Origin: Pseudomonas brassicacearum
GTDB taxonomy: Bacteria; Pseudomonadota; Gammaproteobacteria; Pseudomonadales; Pseudomonadaceae
Direction: 5' to 3'
Length of the DNA: 64,000 bases
NCBI RefSeq assembly: GCF_000585995.1
Contig: NZ_CP007410.1
Location: forward strand, 4,987,430-5,051,429
This document shows positions 18,391 through 27,295 of this stretch, piece after piece; position 1 is the first letter of the stretch, and each line of letters begins with the position of its first letter. The translations under genes and the position numbers were made by a program. The notes below the pieces were generated by a model. That model was not told the DNA's origin. It did not search any database and saw nothing but the letters and a program-made list of their open reading frames with translations.

Positions 18391-18434
18391 GGACCGGGCG
18401 CTCCCTTGAAGGGATCGCGCCCCGTCCTTTTTTT
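18391..18434 (+). terminator. Rho-independent terminator after prc
   Basis: GGACCGGGCGCTCCC loop GGGATCGCGCCCCGTCC followed by TTTTTTT. It ends 16 bp before the next ATG, so the EAL-GGDEF gene is at least partly insulated from prc. Confidence 0.85.
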
Positions 18435-18450
18435 ATCGCCAGAGATTGCC

Positions 18451-20238
18451 ATGACCACGACAGAACAGCTGAGTGCCTTGAGTTCGATCCTGGCTCAAAG
18501 CGGTTTGCACAGTCTGTTCCAGCCGATCGTCTGCCTTTCTGAACGGCGCATCGTTGGTTACGAAGCCTTGACCCGCGGCCCATCCAACAGCCCGCTGCAC
18601 TCCCCCATCGCCCTGCTCTCCGTGGCCCGCCAGGCCGGACGCCTCAGTGAGCTGGAACTGGCCTGCCGCCGCAGTGCCTGCCAGCGCTTCAACGAGCAAA
18701 AACTGCCCGGCAAGCTGTTTCTCAACGTCTCGCCCGAGTCCCTGCTGGAATCGGCGCACCAGACCGGGCGCACGCTGCAACTGCTGCAGGACTTTGGCAT
18801 CCCGCCCAGCCAGGTGGTAATCGAACTGACCGAACAAACCCCCATCGATGACTTCCAGCTCCTGCAAACCGCCTTGCATCACTATCGGGCCATGGGTTTT
18901 TCCATTGCCCTGGATGACCTTGGCGCCGGCTATTCGAGCCTGCGGCTGTGGTCCGAACTGCGGCCCGATTATGTGAAGATCGACCGGCACTTCATCGACG
19001 GCATTCACCAGGACGCGCTCAAGCGCGAATTCGTCGGCTCGATCCTGAAAATCGCCCGGGCGTCCCGGGCCCAGGTCATCGCAGAAGGCATAGAACTGCC
19101 GGAAGAGCTGGCGGTGCTGATCGAAATGGGCATCGATCTGGTCCAGGGTTACCTGCTCGCCCGGCCCCAGGAGCAACCGTCCAAAGACGCCAGGGCGCTG
19201 ATGCCACGGCAGGACAGCGGCGCGGTGTCGCTGACCGAGGAGGTCAATGATCTCGGGGCGCTGCTCAACGAACAACCGGCCGTGGCCCACAACACACCGA
19301 CGGCCACCGTGCTGGAAGCGTTTCGGCGCCAGGCCAACCTCAACTCTCTGGCGGTGCTGGACGATCAGCAGCAACCCTGCGGCATCGTCCATCGCCATTC
19401 ACTCTCGGACGCCCTGCTCAAGCCCTTCGCCACCGACCTGTTCGCCCGCAAACCCATCAGCCGGCTGATGAGCGATGACTTCCTCGCGGTGGAACTGAGC
19501 CAGTCGTTGCAACAAGTCAGCCGCCTGATCACCAGCCGCGCCCGGCAACGTATCGAAGAAGACTTCATCATCACCCTCAACGGCAACTACCTGGGCCTGG
19601 GCCGGGTGATCGACGTGCTCAAGCTCATCACCGAGCTGAAAATCCAGCAGGCCCGCTACGCCAACCCACTGACGCTGCTGCCGGGCAACGTACCGATCCA
19701 GCAGTGCCTCACGCGCCTGCTGCAACAACGGCAGGAGTCGGTGATCTGCTACGTGGACATCGACAGCTTCAAACCCTTCAACGACATCTACGGCTACGGC
19801 CGCGGCGACGAAGTCCTGCTGTGCCTGGCCCAATGCCTGAACGAACGCATCGACCCCAGCCGCGACTTCGTCGGCCACATCGGCGGTGACGACTTCCTCC
19901 TGGTCCTCGGCCCAGACGACTGGCGCAAGCGCCTGAACCAACTGCTGAACGACTTCCAGACCCATTGCCGACGCTTCTACCGGCCTGAACATCTGGAGGC
20001 TGGGTGCTTTACCGCGCTGAATCGGCAAGGGGTTCGGCAGGAGTTCGCGTTGCTGTCGTTGTCGATTGGGGTCGTGCATCTGCGCTCGGAGGCGTGTGGG
20101 GAATTGGATGCGAGCCAGTTGGCGGAACTGGCTTCGCAGGCGAAGCATCATGCGAAGGAGATTGTTGGGGGGAGTGTGTATCTGGTTGATGGTTTGGTTG
20201 AGCGGGAGCCTGTGGTGGAGTTGGGTTTGTTGATGTGA
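18451..20238 (+). CDS. EAL-CBS-GGDEF protein, c-di-GMP turnover
   Basis: 595-aa cytosolic signalling protein. An N-terminal EAL phosphodiesterase domain (about 10-255) keeps the catalytic motifs YEALTRGP, ELTEQTP, DDLGAGYSS, DYVKID and AEGIE. A CBS pair (about 275-395) follows. The C-terminal GGDEF domain (about 415-590) has VDIDSFKPFNDIYGYGRGDEV, but its active-site motif reads GGDDF, a conservative change that may lower cyclase activity. ATG 18451 is used because an upstream frame begins inside the terminator. It sits beside prc, as I recall in P. aeruginosa. Phosphodiesterase activity is the safer prediction. Confidence 0.9.
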   Translation: MTTTEQLSALSSILAQSGLHSLFQPIVCLSERRIVGYEALTRGPSNSPLHSPIALLSVARQAGRLSELELACRRSACQRFNEQKLPGKLFLNVSPESLLESAHQTGRTLQLLQDFGIPPSQVVIELTEQTPIDDFQLLQTALHHYRAMGFSIALDDLGAGYSSLRLWSELRPDYVKIDRHFIDGIHQDALKREFVGSILKIARASRAQVIAEGIELPEELAVLIEMGIDLVQGYLLARPQEQPSKDARALMPRQDSGAVSLTEEVNDLGALLNEQPAVAHNTPTATVLEAFRRQANLNSLAVLDDQQQPCGIVHRHSLSDALLKPFATDLFARKPISRLMSDDFLAVELSQSLQQVSRLITSRARQRIEEDFIITLNGNYLGLGRVIDVLKLITELKIQQARYANPLTLLPGNVPIQQCLTRLLQQRQESVICYVDIDSFKPFNDIYGYGRGDEVLLCLAQCLNERIDPSRDFVGHIGGDDFLLVLGPDDWRKRLNQLLNDFQTHCRRFYRPEHLEAGCFTALNRQGVRQEFALLSLSIGVVHLRSEACGELDASQLAELASQAKHHAKEIVGGSVYLVDGLVEREPVVELGLLM

Positions 20239-20289
20239 GTGGATTACTCGCTCGCATCCGCGCCACGGCCCGAACGCCTGGCGATACCT

Positions 20290-20330
20290 CTGTGGCGAGG
20301 GGATTTATCCCCGCTGGGCTGCGAAGCGGC
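20290..20330. repeat. Single REP unit, GTGGCGAGGGGATTTATCCCC type
   Basis: One unpaired copy (CTGTGGCGAGGGGATTTATC...GCGAAGCGGCC) in the 214-bp gap between two convergent genes. The gap otherwise holds nothing recognisable. Confidence 0.8.
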
Positions 20331-20452
20331 CCCCAACCAGACAACCCGGAGTGCCAGGAAGATTGAGTTCGCTGCTTTAGGGCTGCTCGTAATAGAAAAC
20401 TTGATGATGCTGCCACGCGGGGCCTTGGATTTCTATCTGCAACCTACACCTG

Positions 20453-20869
20453 TCACTCTACTTCCATGATTTTTCTATATTTTTCAAAAATAGCTTCAGC
20501 TTGATCGTCGCCTGAGATTAGGTTTTCATAAAAAACCTCATCAGTGGCCCATTCAAAAAAAACCAGTTGAGTTTGATTTTCGCCATTACTGGTTTCTTTA
20601 AAATTAAGCTCCCAATGGGCTGAAAGGCGCTTGTCAGTGATCTCAAAAAAATCGGCGGCAACGGGGATTGGGTATTCATCGTAGTCGTCGGGGCAGAGAT
20701 AGAACCAGGGGCAGTTATCCCAGAATTCTATGCCGTAGACGACATACTCTTTGCCTATTTCCAAATTCAGTTCGCCATCGGAGCGAGAGATGTAAGGTTT
20801 TAGGCGTATGAGTGTTTGTGCTGAGAGCTTGTCGCTGCTTAAGTTATTTACTATGCATTTAACTTTCAT
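20453..20869 (-). CDS. Candidate orphan immunity protein of the Rhs locus
   Basis: 138-aa acidic cytosolic protein, clearly AT-richer than the flanking genome. Sequence has GKEYVVYGIEFWDNCPWFYLCPDDYDEYPIPV and a Trp/Glu-rich C-terminal half; no catalytic motif. ATG 20869 overlaps the stop of a short frame (20866-21090) that looks like the end of a displaced toxin domain, the arrangement of an orphan toxin/immunity pair behind an Rhs gene. I do not recognise the immunity family; the call is from context. Confidence 0.55.
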   Translation of the reverse strand: MKVKCIVNNLSSDKLSAQTLIRLKPYISRSDGELNLEIGKEYVVYGIEFWDNCPWFYLCPDDYDEYPIPVAADFFEITDKRLSAHWELNFKETSNGENQTQLVFFEWATDEVFYENLISGDDQAEAIFEKYRKIMEVE

Positions 20870-21090
20870 TTTTTAATGTCTCCGGGTGGTACCGATGGAT
20901 CATTACCCCAAGACCTTATGTTGTCGTGGCTATGCTTTTTGAATTTAAAATCCATTAACTTTTTTGTGCTTGGGTCTCGAACGTAATGCACTACGGAGTC
21001 GTTTCCGTTATTGGACTTCGTTTTTAACGTTACGACTAAGGGTCCTCGAGGGTTTTGAGCTTGATCAATTCCTTCTCCCCGACCTACCAA
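20866..21090 (-). pseudogene. Remnant of a displaced Rhs C-terminal toxin tip
   Basis: Open frame of at most 74 codons with no ATG (TTG only). Its first part is encoded by the 41-bp direct repeat. The rest (SVVHYVRDPSTKKLMDFKFK...PSVPPGDIKK) is AT-rich, basic, and looks like the last strands of a toxin domain. It ends one codon into the adjacent immunity-like gene. No Rhs core motif precedes it, so it could not be delivered as is. Confidence 0.45.
21026..21066. repeat. 41-bp direct repeat, left copy
   Basis: Matches 26518-26558 at 39 of 41 positions, including a 28-base exact block starting AGGGTCCTCGAGGG. The right copy is the 3' end of a Sel1-repeat gene; in that frame the left copy ends early (TAG). 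Same orientation in both, 5.5 kb apart, bracketing the rhs gene and its immunity gene. Confidence 0.85.
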
Positions 21091-21500
21091 GTAGATGGGT
21101 CTTCAAGGGATGCTTTTTTTAGATCCTCTTTCCAAGCCTCTTTTGCTAGAACATGAACATCTTGAAGAAACTCTTTAGGATTTTTCAAGTTATACCACTC
21201 CCCACGAGGCCAACTACCTGCACAGTCCTCGTCTATTTCAAAGAGGCTTTGAAAGTCGAAGTTTGGATCATTAAGCTTATCCTCCAAAAACTCCACCAAC
21301 ACATATTTATGCCTGTATGATAGGCACGCCAAATCCAGGCCGTATTTAACAATAAGCTCTGTCCTTTCGCGTTCGTCATCAGGATTGTAAACTTCCAGTA
21401 ATGCCCCGCGCGTCTCTTCACGGTCATACACATCAAACTGACCGATAAACCACATCAGATCAGGAACGAATTCCTCATCAATAAAAGGATTTTTCAACAT
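21084..21500 (-). CDS. Candidate cognate immunity protein for the Rhs toxin
   Basis: 138-aa acidic protein (MLKNPFIDEEFVPDLMWFIGQFDVYDREE...), AT-rich, helical, no signal peptide. Its ATG overlaps the rhs stop (TAATG), so it is translated together with the toxin, as expected for a protective antitoxin made before the toxin folds. The acidic charge complements the Lys-rich toxin tip. I do not recognise the family; the function is inferred from position. Confidence 0.65.
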   Translation of the reverse strand: MLKNPFIDEEFVPDLMWFIGQFDVYDREETRGALLEVYNPDDERERTELIVKYGLDLACLSYRHKYVLVEFLEDKLNDPNFDFQSLFEIDEDCAGSWPRGEWYNLKNPKEFLQDVHVLAKEAWKEDLKKASLEDPSTW

Positions 21501-24500
21501 TATTTTCTCTCCATGGGAAATGCGGTGTACGGCACTCCGTTCTTATCGAACTTAATTTCAAACCAATTTAAATTTTCATTAAGTTTGGGATTTTGCTTAT
21601 CTTTTTTGTTGGGTTTATAGCCGCGCCCTGCCCCCGGCAGCTCCTGCCTAACAACTCTATCTTTCTTGTGGTCCAAGCCCGTAAACGGATCCAATCCAAG
21701 CTTTTCTCTAGTCATCGCTTTATTCAGCGCATTTAAATGGACTCTCCAGTTATTAAACTGGGAACTCAAGCTTCCATTTGCCCCCTTTGGAATTTCACCT
21801 GTATGAGGATTTGCACCGTTAATGGCTCGCTGCTTGAGTGCGGCATCTGATATTTCCGGGCTATGTTTTTCAACAGTATGCATATCGTATTCTTTTTCCA
21901 TTCGAGTAACTCGCCGCTTAGCATTCGCCTCCCCCAATTCATCAATTCGCGCCCGCCGCTGCTCCGCCGTCATCGGCAGCCGCGGCTCCCCCTCATCCAC
22001 CCCGACCTTACCCGCCGAATCCTGCTCCCCAACCGCCGGCCGACACCCACCCGTCCCCGGACAATCCACCAACCCCAACGGATCCACCCACCCCGTCGGA
22101 TTCACGGTGTAGCGATACCCATTGAGCCCACCCGCCAGTTTGCTCGGGTCAGGCGTCAAATAGCGGCCGGTTTCGGGATTGTAGTAGCGGTGGCGGTTGT
22201 AGTGCAGGCCGCTTTCCGGGTCGAAGTATTGGCCCTGGAAGCGCAGTGGTTGTTCCAGCTGTTCGCCGCCGCCGTGGACCAGTTCGGTGGTTTTGCCGTA
22301 GCCGTTGTAGCGTGCCGACCAGACGATCTGGCCGCCGTAGTTGGTCAGTTCCTGCGGCGTGCCCAGGTGGTCGAGGTGGTAGTAGAACGGGCAGGCGTTG
22401 AGGCCTTTGCCGTCGAGCATTGCCAGCGGGCGGAAGGTGCCTGGTTCGTAGAGGTAGCTGCGGTGGTGACGCGGGCTGCTTTCGGCGACGAGCTGGTCGC
22501 CCTGCCAGAAAAATTTCGTGGTCAGGCCGTCCACGGTCTTGCTGATGCGTCGGCCGAAGGCGTCGTAGCGGTAGGACGCTTCGCGACCGTCCGGCTGGGT
22601 CACGCCGATCAGCCGGTGTTGGCTGTCGTAGCGGTATTCGCTGACGAGGCTGTGGGCCTTGCCGCGGCGTTCGCGGATCAGGTTGCCGAAGGCGTCGTAG
22701 TCGTAGTGGCGGTCGCCCTGCATCAGCAGGCGGTTACCCTTGACGGTGCTCGGGCCGGGGCGGTCCAGCATCAACAGGTTGCCGGCCGGGTCGTGGGCGA
22801 AGTGTTCCGGTGGTGCGCTGTGGGAAGAGTCGATGCGCACCAGGCGATCCAGTGGATCGTATTGGTAGCTGCGGCGGTTGCGGTTGTCGGAAAGGACTTC
22901 AAGGTTGCCCTTGGCGCTGTAGGCATAGTCGCGCCAGAACAGTTGCTGCTGGTGCTGCCACACCGTCTGGGCCTTGAGGCGGCCCTGTTCGTCGTAGTCG
23001 TAGTGGCTGCGCAGCAAACCCTGTTGCCGCTGTCGTTCGCGACCGCCGTCAAACTGATGCTCGGTGAGGCGTGTGCCGTTCAGGTCTATCGCGGTCAGCG
23101 CGCCGCCCCGGGCGTGGTGGTAGTCGAGCGTGCTGTGGTCCGGCAGGCGCAGGTGATTGAGCCGGCCGCAGGCGTCGTAGCCATAACGCAGGGTGCCCCA
23201 GCCCTGGTGCTCGGTGATCAGCCGGTCCTGGGCGTCGTACTCGAAGGCCAGCGGATGATCGCTGCCGTCATTGACGTGGACCAGCCGACCGAGCCGGTCG
23301 TAGCGGTACTCGATCGCCTGGCCGTCGGGCAGGGTCTTGACCCGCAGTCGCCCGGCCGCGTCGCGTTGGTAAGCGGTGACAAGCTGGCTGCCGTCGTCGC
23401 CGTATTCGGTTTTCTCCAGCAAGTGGCCGTTACGGTCGTAGGCGTAGGCGGTGCGTTGGCCGTCGAAGCCGATCTGCTGTCGGATCAATCCATTGGGCGT
23501 GTAGTCCAGCTGATATTTTTCGCCGGATTCGTTTTCGATCTCGGTCAGCAACAGCCGCGCCGAGTCGTAGCGGTACTTCAGCTCGGTGCCGTCGGGGTTG
23601 AGGCGGCGGCTGACCAGGTGCAGGTCGTCGGCGTATTCGTAGCGGGTGACGCGGCCCTGTTCGTCGCGCTCGCTGGTGACCTTGCCGTAGGCGTTGTAAG
23701 TCCAGGCCCGGGTCGCCCCGCTCGGCAAGATGGTCTGGAGCAGGCGGCCGACGGCGTCCCATTGGTAGTGCGTGAGGGCGCCGTGTTCGTCCTGGCGGGT
23801 CAGCAGACGCCCCAGGGCGTCGTAGGAAAAACACCGGCGGCCGCCGTCGGGCAGGGTTTCTTCCGTCAACTGGCCCAGGCGATTCCAGGTAAACCGATGT
23901 GCGCTGCCGTCCGGGTAATCCACCGACAGCAGTTGCCCCTGGTCGTCGTAGGCATATTCCGTACGCTGACCATCCGGATCGATGCGCTCGGTCACGTCAC
24001 CTTGGGCGTTGCGCCGATAGGTCCAGACGGCTTTGCCGCGACAGCGGGTATGTAGGAAACCGTTGCGGTATTCGTAGGACGTGGGCTCATCCAGGGGCGG
24101 AATCAGCGCCACCAGCCGGCCGGCTTCGTCGTAGCGGTATTCGGTGACGGCGCCCAGCGGGTCCTGCTCGGCGATCAGCCGGCCCTGTGCATCATAGGCC
24201 TTGAGGTGCTCGCCGCCATCGGGCTCGACCTGGCGCACCAGCCGCGCCCGGTCGTCGTGGACATACACCTCCTGGCTGCCATCGAGGTGCTGGACCGTGA
24301 CGCTGCCGTCCTCATCCCAGCGGTAATGGCTGTCCATCTGCGCAAACGAGGCCCAATGCCTGACGCAGCGAGCCGCCCGCCCGACGCCTTGCCACTCCCA
24401 GAAAAAACTCGCCCCGCCGGCCAATTGCCGCTGGAGGATGACGTGCTGGTCGTCGTAGTCGTAGCGTTCGCTTTCACCGGCGGCGTTGGTCGCTTCGATC

Positions 24501-26302
24501 AGTCGGAAACGTGCGTCATAGCGGTAGGAAACCAGCGTCTGCTCGGTGCGCCAGGCGTCGTCCAGGGTCAGGGCCGGGTGGAAGCTCTGGTAGTCGATGG
24601 CGACCAGGTGGCGCTGCTCGTAGCGCAAGCGCAGGGCGCGCCCGGCGCCGTTGTCCAGGCGACAGATGTCGCCGTGGATGTTGCGCTGCAGGGTCAGGCG
24701 GTTGTCGTAGCGGTCGCTGAGGGCGGTCAGATGACCGTCGCGAAAGTGTAGGAAAGGTGCGTTTTCGCCGGGCTGGGCGATGATCAGTTCGTCCGGCTCG
24801 GCGCCCAGGTAAATCGCCGCACGGGCCAGGCTGTTGTGGATCGCAGGGCGCTGGGCGTTGGGCAGCGGAAAGGTCGTACGGCGGTTTTCTTGGTCGATCC
24901 AGATGACCTGCTCGCCTTCGAGCAGCAAGCGGTGCGCCAGGGCATGGCTCCAGCCGCGCCCAAGGCCGACGTCCAGGTCCACCGCGCTGGTGCGGCGGTA
25001 CAGGCGGGTGAAGACAAACGGTAGGCGCCCATCGAGGCTGCCATCCTCCAGGGTCAGCAGTTCCTCGCCGGTGACCATCGACACCGGGCAGCCGCTGGTT
25101 TGGGTCTGGGCCGCGGTGTCGGCGCTGTCGCCGTTGGGGTTTTTCGATTGCGCCGGGGCGTCGTCGTGGGGTTCGTATTTTTTCAGCGTGGTGTTGCGCT
25201 GCGCATCCCAGCGCAGCTGCATGCGACCCTTTTTCACCCCGGCCGCGATCCCCCGCGCCGCCACGGTCTTGTAGCGGTCCACGTAGGCCATGACACCGTT
25301 GACCACCGCGAAAATCCCACGGATAAAACGCTGCGCGGCCTCCAGCAGTTGCGCACCCACCTTAGCCAGGCGCATCGACAGATAAGCAATCCCGGCCCCC
25401 GCCCCGGCGAAGGTCAGGACTACACCAATCAACAAGTCGATCAACAACTGCACCGTCACCCTCGATAAGGCTTCGGCGGTTTCGCCAGCCATCTCGCTGG
25501 GCGGCAGCATCTCCAGCCAGAGGCTGGCGGTGCGCACCAGCAGGCACAACGCCGCTTCGTCGCTGGCCAGCAGTTGCAGCTTGGCCATGAGCAACGGCGT
25601 TTTCTCCGCCAGCTCCGCCAGTTGTTTAGCGCTCTCGCCCAACCGCTCAACAAACTGATTGGGGTCCTTGAGGATGTCCGAAAGCAGGCTGATGCTGTCC
25701 CACACGCCCTCGATCGCCGCCCAACTGCCGGCCAGCAGGCCATTGCCGACCGCGGCCGCCGAAGTCGCCAACGATTGCTGTGACCACTGCGGCTTGAAGC
25801 CCTGCCACTCGCCGCGCAACCAGTCTGTCAGGTCGTTGCTCAAGCCATCGTAGGAAGAAAACAGAGTCGCGATTTGTTTGGGGGATACTTCGCCCTGGAC
25901 ATGGACCCGATAGGACTTGCCTGCCTCGCCCTTGAAGGTTCCCAGGCCCTGGGCATCCAGGGTAACCGGCGTGACCTCGCCGCTGTCCACCGCGACCACA
26001 TCCACCACGATGCCGCCCAACGGGATGTCGTACACCGACTCGAACTTGCTCTCGATCGTCATCTCCCCACCCTGGGGGCACTGGACGACGGTGGAGAGAA
26101 AGTCATCATCGCCGGTGCTGACGGCGGTGGTGCTATCGCCGAAGCGGATCACGCGCTCCATGCCCATCAGCGCGGGCAGGTCGGCCGCCTGGCTGGCCCG
26201 ATCCGCCGCGCGGCTGTACCAGCGTTCAAGTTGCTCGCGGTAAAGCCAAAGGGTGTCTTTGAAGCTATCGAGTTCCTGCTCGATACGGCTCACCTGATCC
26301 AT
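21500..26302 (-). CDS. Rhs/YD-repeat polymorphic toxin
   Basis: 1600-aa Rhs protein. The N-terminal 400 residues have two hydrophobic segments (about 180-200 and 285-325), probably for translocation or chaperone binding; no PAAR motif is seen. A DUF6531-like start (GCPVSMVTGEELLTLEDGSL) is near residue 404, then many YD repeats (about 580-1330). The Rhs core ends at DPLGL (1407-1411). The last 189 residues form a variable tip, AT-rich and Lys-rich, with HTVEKHSPEISDAALKQRA and a terminal WFEIKFDKNGVPYTAFP. That pattern is reminiscent of BECR-fold RNases, but this is a guess. No vgrG, PAAR or T6SS gene is in the window. The only in-frame ATG is at 26302; the next upstream codons hit a stop, and the ribosome site is weak. 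Confidence 0.9.
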   Translation of the reverse strand: MDQVSRIEQELDSFKDTLWLYREQLERWYSRAADRASQAADLPALMGMERVIRFGDSTTAVSTGDDDFLSTVVQCPQGGEMTIESKFESVYDIPLGGIVVDVVAVDSGEVTPVTLDAQGLGTFKGEAGKSYRVHVQGEVSPKQIATLFSSYDGLSNDLTDWLRGEWQGFKPQWSQQSLATSAAAVGNGLLAGSWAAIEGVWDSISLLSDILKDPNQFVERLGESAKQLAELAEKTPLLMAKLQLLASDEAALCLLVRTASLWLEMLPPSEMAGETAEALSRVTVQLLIDLLIGVVLTFAGAGAGIAYLSMRLAKVGAQLLEAAQRFIRGIFAVVNGVMAYVDRYKTVAARGIAAGVKKGRMQLRWDAQRNTTLKKYEPHDDAPAQSKNPNGDSADTAAQTQTSGCPVSMVTGEELLTLEDGSLDGRLPFVFTRLYRRTSAVDLDVGLGRGWSHALAHRLLLEGEQVIWIDQENRRTTFPLPNAQRPAIHNSLARAAIYLGAEPDELIIAQPGENAPFLHFRDGHLTALSDRYDNRLTLQRNIHGDICRLDNGAGRALRLRYEQRHLVAIDYQSFHPALTLDDAWRTEQTLVSYRYDARFRLIEATNAAGESERYDYDDQHVILQRQLAGGASFFWEWQGVGRAARCVRHWASFAQMDSHYRWDEDGSVTVQHLDGSQEVYVHDDRARLVRQVEPDGGEHLKAYDAQGRLIAEQDPLGAVTEYRYDEAGRLVALIPPLDEPTSYEYRNGFLHTRCRGKAVWTYRRNAQGDVTERIDPDGQRTEYAYDDQGQLLSVDYPDGSAHRFTWNRLGQLTEETLPDGGRRCFSYDALGRLLTRQDEHGALTHYQWDAVGRLLQTILPSGATRAWTYNAYGKVTSERDEQGRVTRYEYADDLHLVSRRLNPDGTELKYRYDSARLLLTEIENESGEKYQLDYTPNGLIRQQIGFDGQRTAYAYDRNGHLLEKTEYGDDGSQLVTAYQRDAAGRLRVKTLPDGQAIEYRYDRLGRLVHVNDGSDHPLAFEYDAQDRLITEHQGWGTLRYGYDACGRLNHLRLPDHSTLDYHHARGGALTAIDLNGTRLTEHQFDGGRERQRQQGLLRSHYDYDEQGRLKAQTVWQHQQQLFWRDYAYSAKGNLEVLSDNRNRRSYQYDPLDRLVRIDSSHSAPPEHFAHDPAGNLLMLDRPGPSTVKGNRLLMQGDRHYDYDAFGNLIRERRGKAHSLVSEYRYDSQHRLIGVTQPDGREASYRYDAFGRRISKTVDGLTTKFFWQGDQLVAESSPRHHRSYLYEPGTFRPLAMLDGKGLNACPFYYHLDHLGTPQELTNYGGQIVWSARYNGYGKTTELVHGGGEQLEQPLRFQGQYFDPESGLHYNRHRYYNPETGRYLTPDPSKLAGGLNGYRYTVNPTGWVDPLGLVDCPGTGGCRPAVGEQDSAGKVGVDEGEPRLPMTAEQRRARIDELGEANAKRRVTRMEKEYDMHTVEKHSPEISDAALKQRAINGANPHTGEIPKGANGSLSSQFNNWRVHLNALNKAMTREKLGLDPFTGLDHKKDRVVRQELPGAGRGYKPNKKDKQNPKLNENLNWFEIKFDKNGVPYTAFPMERK

Positions 26303-26517
26303 CAGGACAGGGCTCGATCAAGGGCCGGCAGGAAAAAACGGTCGAACATGGGCAGACGTCTCGCAGCACTCAGGAAGCGCGAGACTTTGCCGGGGATGAC
26401 AGGGGAAATAAGTCAGAGAAGGAGACGGTGCATGTAGGGCGATTCGCTAAATTCGCCGAGCACGAAAAACAATCAACTGGCTAGGGAGGAAGGCAGTTTT
26501 CCAAACGGCCTGGGGAT

Positions 26518-26558
26518 AACGTTACGGCTGAGGGTCCTCGAGGGTTTTGAGCTTGATC
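26518..26558. repeat. 41-bp direct repeat, right copy (3' end of the Sel1 gene)
   Basis: Partner of 21026-21066. It encodes the last residues IKLKTLEDPQP and the stop of the Sel1-repeat gene. A 3'-gene-end direct repeat bracketing an accessory block is the pattern left by site-specific or homologous insertion, though no integrase is present. Confidence 0.85.
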
Positions 26559-26923
26559 TCGGCCAAGGGATGCCCGGCTTTCGCCGCCAAGGTCCACCAA
26601 CGTGCCGCTTCGACCGGATCCGGCGCCTTGCTGGCCGTACCGGCGAGGCTGATCACGCCGATCTGATAGGCCGCCTTGCCGTCACCGGCCAATGCCGCCA
26701 GCCGCAACAGGCGAATCCCCTCTTCCCGAGCCCCCAGCCCATGGCCGCGAAACGTCAGGATATGCCCGTAGAAACTTTGCGCACCAACGTCGCCCAGATT
26801 CGCCATCCGTGAGAACTGCCCCTCGAGCCAGGCCCAGCCACGCGGCTGACGGACAAACCATGACCAATGAAACAACCGCCGCGCCAGCCAGTAGCCGGCC
26901 CGTGCCTTGATACGCCAGAGCAC
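26522..26923 (-). CDS. Sel1-repeat protein
   Basis: 133-aa protein with about two Sel1-type TPR-like repeats (GAREEGIRLLRLAALAGDGKAAYQIG and PVEAARWWTLAAKAGHPLAEIKL), preceded by a basic/aromatic N-terminus. Sel1 repeats mediate protein-protein contacts. Start is GTG 26923, directly after the stop of the preceding gene (TGA GTG), so it is translated from the same mRNA as the two genes upstream. Its last 37 bp are duplicated beyond the rhs gene. Confidence 0.75.
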   Translation of the reverse strand: MLWRIKARAGYWLARRLFHWSWFVRQPRGWAWLEGQFSRMANLGDVGAQSFYGHILTFRGHGLGAREEGIRLLRLAALAGDGKAAYQIGVISLAGTASKAPDPVEAARWWTLAAKAGHPLAEIKLKTLEDPQP

Positions 26924-27295
26924 TCAGGCCTCCGCCGATTCGGGGTACTCGTATTCGAATACCCGGACCACTTCCGAGGCATGCCAGGAAGCGGCGGCCA
27001 CGCCATCGGAAGGCCCGGAAAAACGGCCAAGGCGTTCAACGCATTCGAAGAAACCGGTGCGCGGCAACCGACTGGCGCCCTGGCTGATGACCAACGAACT
27101 GCGCAGCGGCTGTTCAGCCCGGGCGTCCAGCGCAGCCAAATGCTCAAGGGCCGCCGTCAAGGTTTGCATGGCCGGGCTGGGAAGCTGCAGGCGCTCCAGC
27201 AAGGCGCGGTAAGTCAACAAATGGCGCTGGCGGCGCGCCTGGTCCAATTCACCCAACAACCCATCCCAATGCTGCCGACTGATGCGTACGCTCAC
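26924..27295 (-). CDS. Conserved hypothetical protein in an HTH operon
   Basis: 123-aa, mostly helical N-terminal half (HWDGLLGELDQARRQRHLLTYRALLERLQL) and a strand-rich C-terminus (SEVVRVFEYEYPESAEA). No known motif recognised. Its ATG overlaps the stop of the XRE-type gene (ATGA), and its stop abuts the Sel1 gene, so the three form one operon. A toxin role next to the antitoxin-like regulator is possible but nothing in the sequence demands it. Confidence 0.6.
   Translation of the reverse strand: MSVRISRQHWDGLLGELDQARRQRHLLTYRALLERLQLPSPAMQTLTAALEHLAALDARAEQPLRSSLVISQGASRLPRTGFFECVERLGRFSGPSDGVAAASWHASEVVRVFEYEYPESAEA

Noticed and set aside
20453..21500. Phage or IS insertion suspected from low GC
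   Set aside because: No transposase, integrase or phage gene; the AT-rich stretch fits Rhs tip and immunity cassettes.
21863..24055. 730-codon plus-strand frame
   Set aside because: Antisense to the Rhs YD repeats; low-complexity Val/Ala sequence mirrors the codon pattern of the repeats.
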